Both the position numbers and the translations under genes were made by a program. Under the pieces are notes generated by a model. The model was not told the DNA's origin. It made no database searches and worked only from the letters and a program-made list of their open reading frames with translations. This document shows positions 6,169 to 14,467 of a stretch of 26,345 nucleotides of DNA, piece by piece (the stretch's first letter is position 1; each line of letters opens with the position of its first letter). Source of the DNA: Actinomycetota bacterium (GTDB lineage Bacteria > Actinomycetota > Thermoleophilia > Solirubrobacterales > Thermoleophilaceae); contig VAXR01000022.1 in the NCBI GenBank assembly GCA_005885165.1, positions 1-26,345 on the forward strand. Reading direction: 5' to 3'.

Positions 6169-9010
6169 CGCTCCTGCGCCGGCCGAGCCGGAGGCCCACG
6201 CGCGGAGGCGCGAGCCGCGGCAGCTTCAGGCGCGGCCGCCGCATCTGGGACACGGCCCCGGCCAGCGCCTTGCGCGCTGCGGCCGCCGCCGGGCGCGGGT
6301 CGAGGTCCCGCAGGGTGAGCCGTCCGCGCTGCTCCGCCCACACGAGGGCGGCCGGGAGCACGACCATCACCCCGAGCAGGGAGACGGTCAGGTCGACCAC
6401 CGTCACCAGCCCGAAGTCGCGGAGCATCTTGATGTCGGAGGCGACGAGCGCCGCGAAGCCGGCGATCGCGGTGACGCCCGACGCGAGCACCGCGGAGCCG
6501 GTTGACGTGTACGCGCGGTCGAGCGCCTCTACCGCCGTCCTCCCCGACCGGCGCTCCTCCCGGTAGCGGGCCGAGAGGAGGACGCTGAACTCCGTCGAGA
6601 TGGCGATCACCAGCGCGCCGAGCGTCGCCGACATCGGGTTGAGCGGGATCCGCAGGAGGAACAGCGTGAGCGCGGACCAACCGGTGGCGAACGCAATCGG
6701 GATGAGCGGCACGGCCGCCTCCGAGAAGCGGCGCCTGATCGCCAGCAGCACCAGGAACACGGCGGCGAGCCCTGCCAGCAGCGTGAGCGCCCGCCGCCAC
6801 GCCGACGAGAGCTTGCCATTGGCGTCAGCGGCCAGCACGGGGAGCCCCGCCACCGCCGCGGTCACCCCGGGCGGCGGGTTGAGGCTCGAGCGGATGTCGT
6901 CCACCACCCGCTTCTGGCGGTCGAGCGGCATGAGGCGGATCCCGAAGGCCAGGTTGGCCGTAGTGCGGTCGCTGGAGATCACGGCCTGCGAGAAGTACGG
7001 CGGAACGGCCGCAAGGAGGGTGCTGGCATCGGCCTGGGAGCCCGGCTGCTGGCGGAAGAGGTCGGTGAGCGACAGGGCCGGGCAGAGCTCGGGCGGATGC
7101 TTCTGCTGGCGGCACGTCTCGCCCTGCTTCCAGCCGTGGGACGTTAGGACGCCCTGCTGGAACGCCGTGAGCCACGAGATGACGTTCGGAGAGGTCAGGT
7201 CGCGGCCACGAACGAGCACGTCGATCTCGCCCGACACGCCCGTCTCCTTCTGGAGGAGGTTGACGTCGCGGAGCGCCTGGAGGTTCTGCGGCACGAGCTT
7301 CCTCACGTCCGAGACGACGTGCGTCTGAGTGTCGGCGGCCCAGCCGAGCGCGGCGAGCGCCAGCCCGGCCACCAGGACGTTCCGCGGGCGGGTCGATGCG
7401 AACGTGAGGGCCGCCCGGCCGCGCTCCCTCGACCAGTCCCCGGCGATCGCCGCGTAGTCGGCCACGAGGTCGCCCGCCCGGCTGTAGGCCACCCTCTCCC
7501 AGGCGTCTCTGACCCGCGCGCGCGCGCGCGGAAGGAAGGGTGGCACATCGGGTCGCTCGCCCAGCCGCAGCGACCAGCGCGAGAGCGTGGCCAGCCCCGC
7601 GGTGGCGGCGCAGGCAAGGCCGAGCACGATCCCGGCGATGACCGTGACCGCGAACCCGTGCACCATCGGGATCGGCGACAGCAGCAGCACCAGGAAGCCG
7701 GCGGCGGTCGCGAGCCCGGCCCCCGCTATCAGTGGACCGCCCCGTACGGCGGCCGCGCGCGCCGCCGACACCGGCTCGCGCCCCTCCGCAAGCGCCTCGT
7801 CGAACCTGGCCTGGAGCTGGATCGCGTAGTCGACCGCCAGTCCGATCAGCACCGGCAGCGCGGCGATCGACGCCATCGTGAGGCCGTAGCCGGCGAGCGA
7901 GATGCAGCCGTAGGTCACGGCTGCGGCGGCGAGCGCCAGTCCGAGCGGCAGGAGGCGCATCCTCGTCCGGAACACCAGCGCGAGCGTCGCCGCCATGACG
8001 AGCAGCGCGGCGCCGAGCAGGATGAAGATCGAGCGCTGGACCGCCGATGCCAGCGCGTCCACGACCACGGGCACGCCCGTGACGACGTACTTCTGCCCGT
8101 GGTTCAGCCGGTAGACCGGCTCTTTGACCGTGCTCTTGATGAGCTTCAGCGCGCTGCGGCGCTTGGCGTCGCTCAGGTTGGGCTTCAGGCGGATCTGGAT
8201 CAGGGCCGCGTTGGGGCTCGGGAAGAGGTAGGCGAAGCGCGGCTTCGGCACGCCGAGGCCGAGATCGGGGTCGAAGACGAGCTGGTTGACGAAGTCCGGG
8301 TTGTCGACCGACGGCACGCTCGTCAGGCCGTACTTGAGGGCGACGCTCAGCGACGACTGGATGAACTGCGAGTACGCGAGCTGGCGCGCCTCCTGCGCGA
8401 GCTTGTCCTGCCGGGCCTTTGGGAGCCCCTGCCTCGCGGCGAGCTCGCGTGCCGCCTTGGCCGCCGCCGCCCCCTGCTTGGCGCTCTGCTCGCGCTTGGC
8501 CTGGAAGCCGTTCTGGATCTGGCCGACCGCGGTGTTGATGAACGTGCCCGGCCCGTAGACCACCTTCACCGGGCGCTTTCGGGCGAACTCGGTGCACTCG
8601 TGCGGAAGCCGCGGAAGCGCCTGCGCCGGCTCGTTGCCCGAGAGACAGCCCTCGAGGCCGATGAGCCTCCCGAGGTCGGCGGTGAGGACCGAGTTCTGGA
8701 GGTTGCCGTGGACCATCACCACCACGGACTCGTCGCCGAACTGCCGGTGGAACTGGTCCGTGGCGCGGGACGCGGCGGAGTTCTTGCCGACGAGCGTGCT
8801 CGTGGACGCGCTCGGCTCGAGCCGCAGGGCGAGGGCGAATCCGACCACCGCCAGCGCGCCGACCACGGCCACCGTCGCCACGGGGTGGTCCGTCACCGTC
8901 CCGGCCAGCGAGCGGAAGCGGTCGGCCGCGCCGCGGCCCGCGTTGGGCGCCCGCCGGCGCCGGAACAGCCGTCTCACCACGGGCCTCAGCTTAAGCCAAG
9001 GCTCCGCCAC
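6161..9010 (-). CDS. MMPL/RND-family transporter
   Basis: The 949 residues form two homologous halves, each with a membrane segment, a large extracytoplasmic domain and a block of five membrane segments, as in MmpL, HpnN and other lipid-exporting RND proteins. TM1 is near residues 43-62, the first extracytoplasmic domain about 65-325, and the second about 565-735. The family proton-relay position is Asp394-Tyr395 in LAVDYAIQL. The matching place in the second half is Glu807-Phe808 in AISTEFSVLL. Cysteine pairs occur in both extracytoplasmic domains: Cys122/Cys139 and Cys633/Cys643. It probably moves lipids or other hydrophobic molecules using proton motive force. The start is GTG 9008-9010 or a GTG slightly downstream. 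Its stop overlaps the redoxin gene by eight bases, so the two are likely made together. Confidence 0.85.
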   Translation of the reverse strand: MAEPWLKLRPVVRRLFRRRRAPNAGRGAADRFRSLAGTVTDHPVATVAVVGALAVVGFALALRLEPSASTSTLVGKNSAASRATDQFHRQFGDESVVVMVHGNLQNSVLTADLGRLIGLEGCLSGNEPAQALPRLPHECTEFARKRPVKVVYGPGTFINTAVGQIQNGFQAKREQSAKQGAAAAKAARELAARQGLPKARQDKLAQEARQLAYSQFIQSSLSVALKYGLTSVPSVDNPDFVNQLVFDPDLGLGVPKPRFAYLFPSPNAALIQIRLKPNLSDAKRRSALKLIKSTVKEPVYRLNHGQKYVVTGVPVVVDALASAVQRSIFILLGAALLVMAATLALVFRTRMRLLPLGLALAAAAVTYGCISLAGYGLTMASIAALPVLIGLAVDYAIQLQARFDEALAEGREPVSAARAAAVRGGPLIAGAGLATAAGFLVLLLSPIPMVHGFAVTVIAGIVLGLACAATAGLATLSRWSLRLGERPDVPPFLPRARARVRDAWERVAYSRAGDLVADYAAIAGDWSRERGRAALTFASTRPRNVLVAGLALAALGWAADTQTHVVSDVRKLVPQNLQALRDVNLLQKETGVSGEIDVLVRGRDLTSPNVISWLTAFQQGVLTSHGWKQGETCRQQKHPPELCPALSLTDLFRQQPGSQADASTLLAAVPPYFSQAVISSDRTTANLAFGIRLMPLDRQKRVVDDIRSSLNPPPGVTAAVAGLPVLAADANGKLSSAWRRALTLLAGLAAVFLVLLAIRRRFSEAAVPLIPIAFATGWSALTLFLLRIPLNPMSATLGALVIAISTEFSVLLSARYREERRSGRTAVEALDRAYTSTGSAVLASGVTAIAGFAALVASDIKMLRDFGLVTVVDLTVSLLGVMVVLPAALVWAEQRGRLTLRDLDPRPAAAAARKALAGAVSQMRRPRLKLPRLAPPRVGLRLGRRRSGA
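7515..7530. repeat. (CG)8 dinucleotide tract inside the RND gene
   Basis: Sixteen bases of alternating CG fall in the central cytoplasmic loop of the RND gene, where they encode an alternating Arg-Ala run (RARAR). The reading frame passes through intact. Such tracts can slip during replication or sequencing. Confidence 0.8.
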
Positions 9011-9125
9011 CCAGCCCCGCTTGGGCGGCGCCGTGCCCGCCGCGTTCAGCTCAATCGCATCCGGTGGTTGGCGTGCCCCTGAACAGAAGCAACGAAGGGA
9101 GGACCGGTGCGAGTCCGTCGCAGCT

Positions 9126-9164
9126 GTCCTGACTTAGCCACATATACGGTGGTTAAGTCAGGAC
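9126..9164. repeat. 16-bp-stem inverted repeat between the methyltransferase and RND genes
   Basis: GTCCTGACTTAGCCAC (9126-9141) pairs with 9149-9164 over the 7-base loop ATATACG: 15 Watson-Crick pairs and one G-T. It lies 60 bases past the methyltransferase stop and about 115 bases before the RND start, both on the minus strand. It may end the mce transcript, act as a two-fold operator for the RND gene, or be a dispersed repeat. No U-tract follows it. Confidence 0.65.
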
Positions 9165-9224
9165 TGCTACGCGAATCCGGCGCGCTTGGCGGATGCTCCC
9201 CTTCGTCGCCTCCGTCCTCACCGC

Positions 9225-9800
9225 TCACCAGACGCCGGGCACAAGCCGCCTCGTCCGCCGCGAGTACTCCCGGTACGGAGCGCCCAGCTCGCGCACCAGC
9301 ATCCCCTCCTCCTCGTCGATCCGGCGCACGATGCCGATCAGCGGGAACCCGACGGCCACCGCCACGCTCGCCCAGCTGTCGAGCCCGACGCCCATCCCGA
9401 GCAGCGAGACCAGCATGCCGGTGTAGCTCGGGTGCCGAAGGAGCCGGTACGGCCCGGTGTCCACGATCCGCTGGTCGGGCTCGACCGTCACGGTCACCGT
9501 GAACCAGCGGCCCAGCGTCCGCACCGACCACCGGCGCAGCGCCCACCCGGCGATTATCAGCCCGACCCCCACGGCAACCGGCGCCCAACGCGGGCCGGGA
9601 AGCCGCAGGCCCACCCCGCTCGCCGGGAAGATCAGCGAGGCGCCGAGCGTCGTCGTCACGAACAGCCACCAGCGGGACCGGTCGGTGCGCTCCGGCGCCT
9701 TCGCGCGGCGCTGGAGGACGAGCTCCCAGAGGCACCAGCCGCCGTAGCTCGCGAAGAACGCGGTCCCGGCGACGGCGTCGTGGAACACCAGCGGCCGCAT
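9225..9800 (-). CDS. Isoprenylcysteine carboxyl methyltransferase (ICMT)-family membrane protein
   Basis: The 191-residue protein has about five hydrophobic segments and the C-terminal signature of ICMT/PEMT-type methyltransferases. GPYRLLRHPSYTG (His-Pro motif for S-adenosylmethionine binding) is followed by a membrane hairpin, then RIDEEEGMLVRELG with the conserved Glu pair, and YREYSRRTRRLVPG. Bacterial members methylate various membrane-embedded substrates; most lack known substrates and bacteria generally lack prenylated CAAX proteins. Its position 56 bases after mceF suggests a link to the same transcript, so a lipid or envelope substrate is possible but is inference. The start is ATG 9798-9800. 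An AGGAG lies about 13 bases upstream, farther than ideal. Confidence 0.8.
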   Translation of the reverse strand: MRPLVFHDAVAGTAFFASYGGWCLWELVLQRRAKAPERTDRSRWWLFVTTTLGASLIFPASGVGLRLPGPRWAPVAVGVGLIIAGWALRRWSVRTLGRWFTVTVTVEPDQRIVDTGPYRLLRHPSYTGMLVSLLGMGVGLDSWASVAVAVGFPLIGIVRRIDEEEGMLVRELGAPYREYSRRTRRLVPGVW

Positions 9801-9856
9801 GGCCCGCTGGATTCTCCTACGTAGCCGTCAGCTGCTCTGTGACCGACGCTTCGCTT

Positions 9857-11362
9857 CTACTTCGCCTTCGGGTGCTTCTGGCGCACCACGTGCGGGTAGA
9901 GGCCCGATTGGCCGAGCAAGCTGCCGAGGCGCTTCTGCGGCGTGCACGGCGGCGCCGGGTTGCCCGCCGCGAACGCGTAGGTCTGCACGAGGTGCAACAG
10001 GCCCGGGGGCAGCGTCGCCAGGATCGCGGGCGGGATCGATGCCTTCGGCGCCAGCGTCGGCACGGGGTTCGCCGTGCACAGGTACGTGCCGAACACGTGG
10101 AGCGGGAAGTTCTTGTAGCCGAGCGGGTAGACGTATGGGTTCGAGCGGTTCGTCGAGATCCGGTGCGGGTAGGCGGCCAGGTTCTCGGGGTTGAGCGGGT
10201 TGGCGGTGCGCAGGTAGTGGATCGGCGCAGACGCGCCGGGCGGCAGGTCGGTCGCCTGGGTGGCGACTGCGTCGAGGGAGAAGAACGACGCGATCTCGTG
10301 CTTGTAGAACCCCAGGTAGTTGAGCATCGGATTCAGGTTGCTGAGGAACGGCTCGAGCTGGCCGAGCAGCGGCTTGGTGTCGTTCAGCACGCGCTGGAGG
10401 GCCGGCAATCCGTTGTGCGACACCGTGATCAACGGGCCGAGGTCCTTGAACAGGCCGCGCAGGTCCGGAGCCAGCGCGTTTAGCTGGATCAGGGTCGGAG
10501 ACAGCTCGCGGGCTGCCGGCCGCAGCTGCGTGATGAGCGGGTTGGTGTTGATCGCGAACCGCGTCACGCGATCGGTGGTCGCGCGCGCCTCGTTCAGGAA
10601 GACCGGGAGGATCTGGAAGGTCCGCTGGAGGTCGGCGTTTCGCGCCGCGGTCGTCTGGAAGACGCGGTTCGAGTTCGTGATCAGGTCGGCGAGCTCGTTG
10701 TCGCGCGCCGTGAGGGCGCGGAACACCGTCCCGGTGTCTCGCACGAGCGTCCGGGTGTCGGCGCTCTGCTGGTGGAGGACGGCGAGCAAGGTGTTGGCGT
10801 CGTGGACGAACGGCTCCAGGTTTCCGAGGGCGTCGTTCAGGTCGGCCCCGTGGGGCTGCAGCGCCCGGCCCTGCTGGTCCATCCAGGTCCGGAACGCCTC
10901 GCGGGTTGCCGGATCGAACGTCCGGAAAATCTCGTCGAGCTCGACGGTCGGCGACACGTGCCCCGCCGGAAGCGTCGAGCCGTCACGCAGCCTGCCCGAC
11001 TGCCGCGAGCCGGGGGTCAGCTCGACGTAGGTCTCGCCGAGCAGCGTCTTCTGACGCAGGATCGCCCGGGTGTCACGCCGCAGGGGGGCGAACCGCTGGT
11101 CGATCTGGAGCAGGGCGCGCGTGTCGCGGCCATCGCGCGTCAGCTGCACGACCTTCCCCACGTTCACGCCGCTGATCCGAACGTCGGCCTGCTGGGCCAG
11201 CGTGGCGGCCTCGGGGAAGCGCACCGCGATGCGGTAGCCCTTCGGCGCGAGCGGGATCGAGCCGCCGAAGGTGATCCAGAGGAACAGGATGATCCCGACG
11301 CAGGAGAGCGCGAACGCCACCATCGCCACCGCCCGGCCGACTGTCGTCACCTGCCTCGGCAT
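9857..11362 (-). CDS. mceF: Mce family protein (sixth of six)
   Basis: The 501-residue protein has one N-terminal membrane segment (about residues 12-32) and an MlaD/Mce domain (about 40-117, from KGYRIAVRFPEA to LGETYVELTPG). Then comes the family linker SPTVELDEIFRTFDPATR and a long helical region predicted to form the tunnel needle. The C-terminal tail carries Cys429 and Cys473. The name mceF reflects its position only. Its ATG shares one base with the stop of mceE (TGATG), so translation is coupled. In mycobacteria the six Mce proteins of one operon assemble into one heteromeric complex; this one should span the periplasm-like space and receive lipid for the YrbE/Mkl core. Confidence 0.9.
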   Translation of the reverse strand: MPRQVTTVGRAVAMVAFALSCVGIILFLWITFGGSIPLAPKGYRIAVRFPEAATLAQQADVRISGVNVGKVVQLTRDGRDTRALLQIDQRFAPLRRDTRAILRQKTLLGETYVELTPGSRQSGRLRDGSTLPAGHVSPTVELDEIFRTFDPATREAFRTWMDQQGRALQPHGADLNDALGNLEPFVHDANTLLAVLHQQSADTRTLVRDTGTVFRALTARDNELADLITNSNRVFQTTAARNADLQRTFQILPVFLNEARATTDRVTRFAINTNPLITQLRPAARELSPTLIQLNALAPDLRGLFKDLGPLITVSHNGLPALQRVLNDTKPLLGQLEPFLSNLNPMLNYLGFYKHEIASFFSLDAVATQATDLPPGASAPIHYLRTANPLNPENLAAYPHRISTNRSNPYVYPLGYKNFPLHVFGTYLCTANPVPTLAPKASIPPAILATLPPGLLHLVQTYAFAAGNPAPPCTPQKRLGSLLGQSGLYPHVVRQKHPKAK

Positions 11363-12879
11363 CAGCGATTCACCCCGTACGAGCGCGATGTGAGCGGCGG
11401 CAGGACCGGCAGGCCGGGCTTAGGCAGCGACGGCGTGACGCCCGGGGCGGCCTTCGGTGCCTGCAGGCCCTTCGGCGCGGGCGCAGCCGGCGGCTTCGCC
11501 GCGTGCCCGGACTTCGGGCTCTTCGTCGCCAACCGCGGCGACTTGCTCGCGCTTGATACCTGGCTCGGGCAGACCTTCGCCGAACGCGGTGCGTTCAGGA
11601 GCTCCGACAGCGTCTTGAGCGCCGGGTTTCCTTGCACGGCGTTCTCGAGCAGCTCGAGCGACTGGCAGGACGCCACTACCAGGCCGCGGCGGATCGGCCC
11701 GTGCGCATCCTGGGTGCTGAAGATCGACGCGCCGGCGTGGTTGACCCAGCTCGCCCAGAAGAGGAATCCCTCCTCGGGCCCCTTCGGGTTGAAGGCGAGC
11801 TCGTTGAGGGCGAAGTTGACCACCCGGAACACGCGCACGAGCTTCGGCGTGAGCGGGCCGAGGTTGGCCGCGGCCCGGCGGAGGTCGCGCACGGGCTGAC
11901 GCGCGACCCGGGCGAATGGCCGCAGCTGGTTCTGGATGATCGGCGTCGTGTCGTGCAGGAACGGCCGGGTCGCCGCCAGCGCCGGGCCCAGGGCGCGGGC
12001 GGTCGGCCGGAGGTCCTGGAGCGTCGGGCCGAGGTGGTTGGCGAGCACCTCGGCCTTGCCGAGCGTCGACTGCGCGGTGGTGAGCGTGCCGGGCAGGAGC
12101 CGCAGCGAGGCGCGGATGTTGGCGTCCTGGGACGCGAGCGCGCGGAAGTTGGCGTTGGAGGACGTGACCAGGGAGGCGATCTGGTTGTCCCTGCGCCCGA
12201 GCTCCGTGGTGAGGAGCGCCAGGTCGTGCACCACGTGGGCGATGTTCTTGCGGCGCTTCGAGAGCTCGCCCGTGATCTTCGCCAGGTCGCGGTTCGTTGG
12301 CTCGAAGCGCTTGAGCGTCTGGCGCAGGTCGACCGCGTAGCCCGCGTGCGAGAACGCACGGGCGCCGGCGTTCAGGAGGATCGTGAGATACGCCCGGGTG
12401 TCGGCGTCGAGCGACGCGAGGATCTCGTCGGGGTTCACGTCAGGCGCGCTGTTGTCGACCGGCAGGGTCGCGCCGCTCGGCAGCGCGCCCGCCGAGCGGT
12501 TGCCCGGATCCATCTCGACGATCATGTCCTTGAGGCCGGTCTTGGGCCGCAGCAGAAGCCGGGCATCGCGGTAGATCGGCGAGTACTTCTTCCGGATCTC
12601 GAGCTTCACGGAGGCCACGCCGTGCTCGAGCCGGACGCTTCCGATCTGCCCGACCGGTACGCCCGCGATGTCGACGGTCTGCCCCTGGCCGGGAACCACG
12701 GCCTGCGCGGTCGAGAACTCGGCGTTGACCGTGTAGAAGCTCTTGCCGACGAACGGCACCCACGACGGGAGCTCGAGCCGCTGGTTGCCGAGTATGTAGC
12801 CGGCGACGGCCAGCGCGACCAGCACCAGCGCTATCAGCGCGACGAACTCGCGGGCGTGCTTGCGGATCGCGAGGCTCAC
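11362..12879 (-). CDS. mceE: Mce family protein (fifth of six)
   Basis: The predicted product is 505 residues from GTG 12877-12879. I chose this start because it overlaps the mceD stop as GTGA; the open frame extends upstream to 13371 but only shadows mceD. It has a membrane segment at about 13-30 (LIALVLVALAVAGYILG), an Mce domain at about 47-125 (SFYTVNAEFSTAQAV to GLKDMIVEMDPG), the linker APDVNPDEILASLDADTR and a helical region. The C-terminal tail is rich in Lys, Pro and Ala (residues ~445-490) and is probably disordered. Cys405 and Cys437 are the only cysteines. Mycobacterial MceE proteins usually carry a lipobox; none is visible here. Confidence 0.9.
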   Translation of the reverse strand: MSLAIRKHAREFVALIALVLVALAVAGYILGNQRLELPSWVPFVGKSFYTVNAEFSTAQAVVPGQGQTVDIAGVPVGQIGSVRLEHGVASVKLEIRKKYSPIYRDARLLLRPKTGLKDMIVEMDPGNRSAGALPSGATLPVDNSAPDVNPDEILASLDADTRAYLTILLNAGARAFSHAGYAVDLRQTLKRFEPTNRDLAKITGELSKRRKNIAHVVHDLALLTTELGRRDNQIASLVTSSNANFRALASQDANIRASLRLLPGTLTTAQSTLGKAEVLANHLGPTLQDLRPTARALGPALAATRPFLHDTTPIIQNQLRPFARVARQPVRDLRRAAANLGPLTPKLVRVFRVVNFALNELAFNPKGPEEGFLFWASWVNHAGASIFSTQDAHGPIRRGLVVASCQSLELLENAVQGNPALKTLSELLNAPRSAKVCPSQVSSASKSPRLATKSPKSGHAAKPPAAPAPKGLQAPKAAPGVTPSLPKPGLPVLPPLTSRSYGVNR

Positions 12880-14321
12880 GGTCCCGGTCCCGTCTGCGCC
12901 GAGTTGAGGTTCGGCAGCTTGTTCTTGTAACAGGGGAACTTGCGGTTGTACGGCGGCTTGCGCGCGGGCCGCTTCGGACGCGAGCCGATCGGCTTGATGG
13001 CCGCGTTTCCGAAGAGCCGGCCGAGACCCGGCAGCTCGCCGGTCGAGACCGTCTGATCGCCGCCGCCGGGCTGGAAGCGCGTGTATTGGCCGTTCCCGTC
13101 GAAGTTCTGGGACTCGCCCGAGAGGCTCACCAGCGTCTGCCAGAACTCCTTGTAGTTCGGCAGGCCGGTCGACAGCGGCGGGTCGTTGAGCTTCACGTCG
13201 CCCGTCGGCAGGATCACCCGCGTCAGGCACTTGCTCACGCGGTCGACCTGCGGGAGCAGCTGGATCGTCCCGTTGGTGAGCTGCGCCAGGTTCGCCACGG
13301 CGGGCTTGAGGTCTGCGACGAGCCCCTGGAGCTCGGCCGGCGAAACGAGCGCGCGCGTCTGCTCGATCCATGGGAACGCGGCGTCGATCGTCGGGCCCGT
13401 CTCCCTGACCCCTGGCAGGATCTCGCGCGCGAACGCCCGGGTCGGCGGGAATGCGCGGTTCAGCGCGTCGAACGTCGGGTTCGCCTGCTGCAGCACGCCC
13501 GGGAGCAGGTGGATCGTGGAGCGGAGGCTCCCCTGCTCGGCGGCGAACGCGCCGGTCGTCGTGTTGAGGTTGGTGATGAGGTCCTTGAGCGACCCTTCAC
13601 GGGAGGCGAGCGCGCGCGAGATCTTCGCCTGGCCCGCGATGAAGCGCGAGAGGTCGTGCACCTGCGTGCCCAGCAGCGCCTGGTTCACGATGGCCACCCC
13701 GCGGAGCGCGTCGGGCGCGTCCCGAAGCGAGTCGTTCAGAGATTTGGACGCCCTTTCCCCGCGCGTCGAGCGATCCGCCCCCGCGGCCTGATCCTCGCCC
13801 GGAAGCGGCTTGCCGTAGAGCGCGTCGCCGTACCCCTGGACCAGCGTCTGGAGGTCGCGCCGCGTGTCGGCCTGGAGCGACGTCAGGACCTGGTCGAGCT
13901 GGACGGGCGAGGCGGTCTGCGCGAGCGGCACCGTGTTCCCCGAGTGCAGGTTGCCCGCCTGCGGCGTGCCCGGCGAGAGGTCCACGAAGAAGTTCCCCTC
14001 GAGGAAGATCCGCGGGCGGATCTTCAGCTCCGCGTCGCGGTGGATCGGCAGCCCGTCGCGGCGGATCTTCATCGTCACGACCGCGGCGCTCGAGTCCGGC
14101 TTGCGGTCAAGCCCGGACACCCGCCCAACCTCGACGCCCGCGATCCGCACCGGCGAGTTGAGCCCGATGTTGCTCGCGTTCTGGAACGCCGCCTTGAGGA
14201 TGAACGGGTGCTCGAACGGGTTCGACTTCCCGAACACGAAGAAGACGACCACCGCCACCACCGTGGCGAACATGAGCCCGGCCTTGAAGGGCGTCATCTC
14301 GATCGTGCCTCGGCCGCGCAT
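12876..14321 (-). CDS. mceD: Mce family protein (fourth of six)
   Basis: The product is 481 residues from ATG 14319-14321; an internal ATG at codon 9 is also possible. It has a membrane segment at about 12-30 (FKAGLMFATVVAVVVFFVFG), an Mce domain at about 40-120 (ILKAAFQNASNIGLNSPVRI to EGNFFVDLSPG), the linker SPVQLDQVLTSLQADTRRD, a helical region and a basic Pro/Lys tail. Cys365 and Cys464 are the only cysteines. It starts two bases after the expected (frame-shifted) stop of mceC, and its stop overlaps the mceE start. The role is as for the other Mce subunits. Confidence 0.9.
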   Translation of the reverse strand: MRGRGTIEMTPFKAGLMFATVVAVVVFFVFGKSNPFEHPFILKAAFQNASNIGLNSPVRIAGVEVGRVSGLDRKPDSSAAVVTMKIRRDGLPIHRDAELKIRPRIFLEGNFFVDLSPGTPQAGNLHSGNTVPLAQTASPVQLDQVLTSLQADTRRDLQTLVQGYGDALYGKPLPGEDQAAGADRSTRGERASKSLNDSLRDAPDALRGVAIVNQALLGTQVHDLSRFIAGQAKISRALASREGSLKDLITNLNTTTGAFAAEQGSLRSTIHLLPGVLQQANPTFDALNRAFPPTRAFAREILPGVRETGPTIDAAFPWIEQTRALVSPAELQGLVADLKPAVANLAQLTNGTIQLLPQVDRVSKCLTRVILPTGDVKLNDPPLSTGLPNYKEFWQTLVSLSGESQNFDGNGQYTRFQPGGGDQTVSTGELPGLGRLFGNAAIKPIGSRPKRPARKPPYNRKFPCYKNKLPNLNSAQTGPGP

Positions 14322-14323
14322 CC

Positions 14324-14467
14324 CTACCGCTGCCCCTTCACCTGGCCGTCGGTCTTGGTGCCCTGGTTGCCGGGTTCGTTGCCGAGGAACTTCCGGTTAA
14401 CGAAGAAGTCCTCGTTGCCCGCCTCGCACTCGCGCGACTGGCCCGGCGCCGCGCTGTTCGTCGGTGC
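14324..14467 (-). other. Out-of-frame C-terminal tail of mceC (apparent frameshift)
   Basis: Reading one frame over from the open mceC frame, after the GGCGGCGGC run near 14466-14475, gives NSAAPGQSRECEAGNEDFFV, then NRKFLGNEPGNQGTKTDGQ and a TAG at 14324-14326, two bases before the mceD ATG. This is a natural-looking Mce C-terminus with a cysteine at 14426-14428. The in-frame end instead reads an Arg/Gly-rich stretch stopping at 14397 and leaves a 75-base gap unlike every other mce junction here. One extra base in this copy explains both facts. Confidence 0.7.

Noticed and set aside
7515..7530. (CG)8 tract as a regulatory or Z-DNA element
   Set aside because: It is in frame inside the RND gene and is explained by an Arg-Ala run in a basic cytoplasmic loop; kept only as a simple repeat.
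7319..9082. 587-codon plus-strand open frame opposite the RND gene
   Set aside because: Its composition is His/Arg/Glu-rich shadow sequence with no domain, and the minus strand encodes a clear transporter.
12880..13371. Upstream extension of the mceE open frame
   Set aside because: It shadows mceD; the Mce N-terminus with its membrane segment starts at GTG 12879, overlapping the mceD stop.
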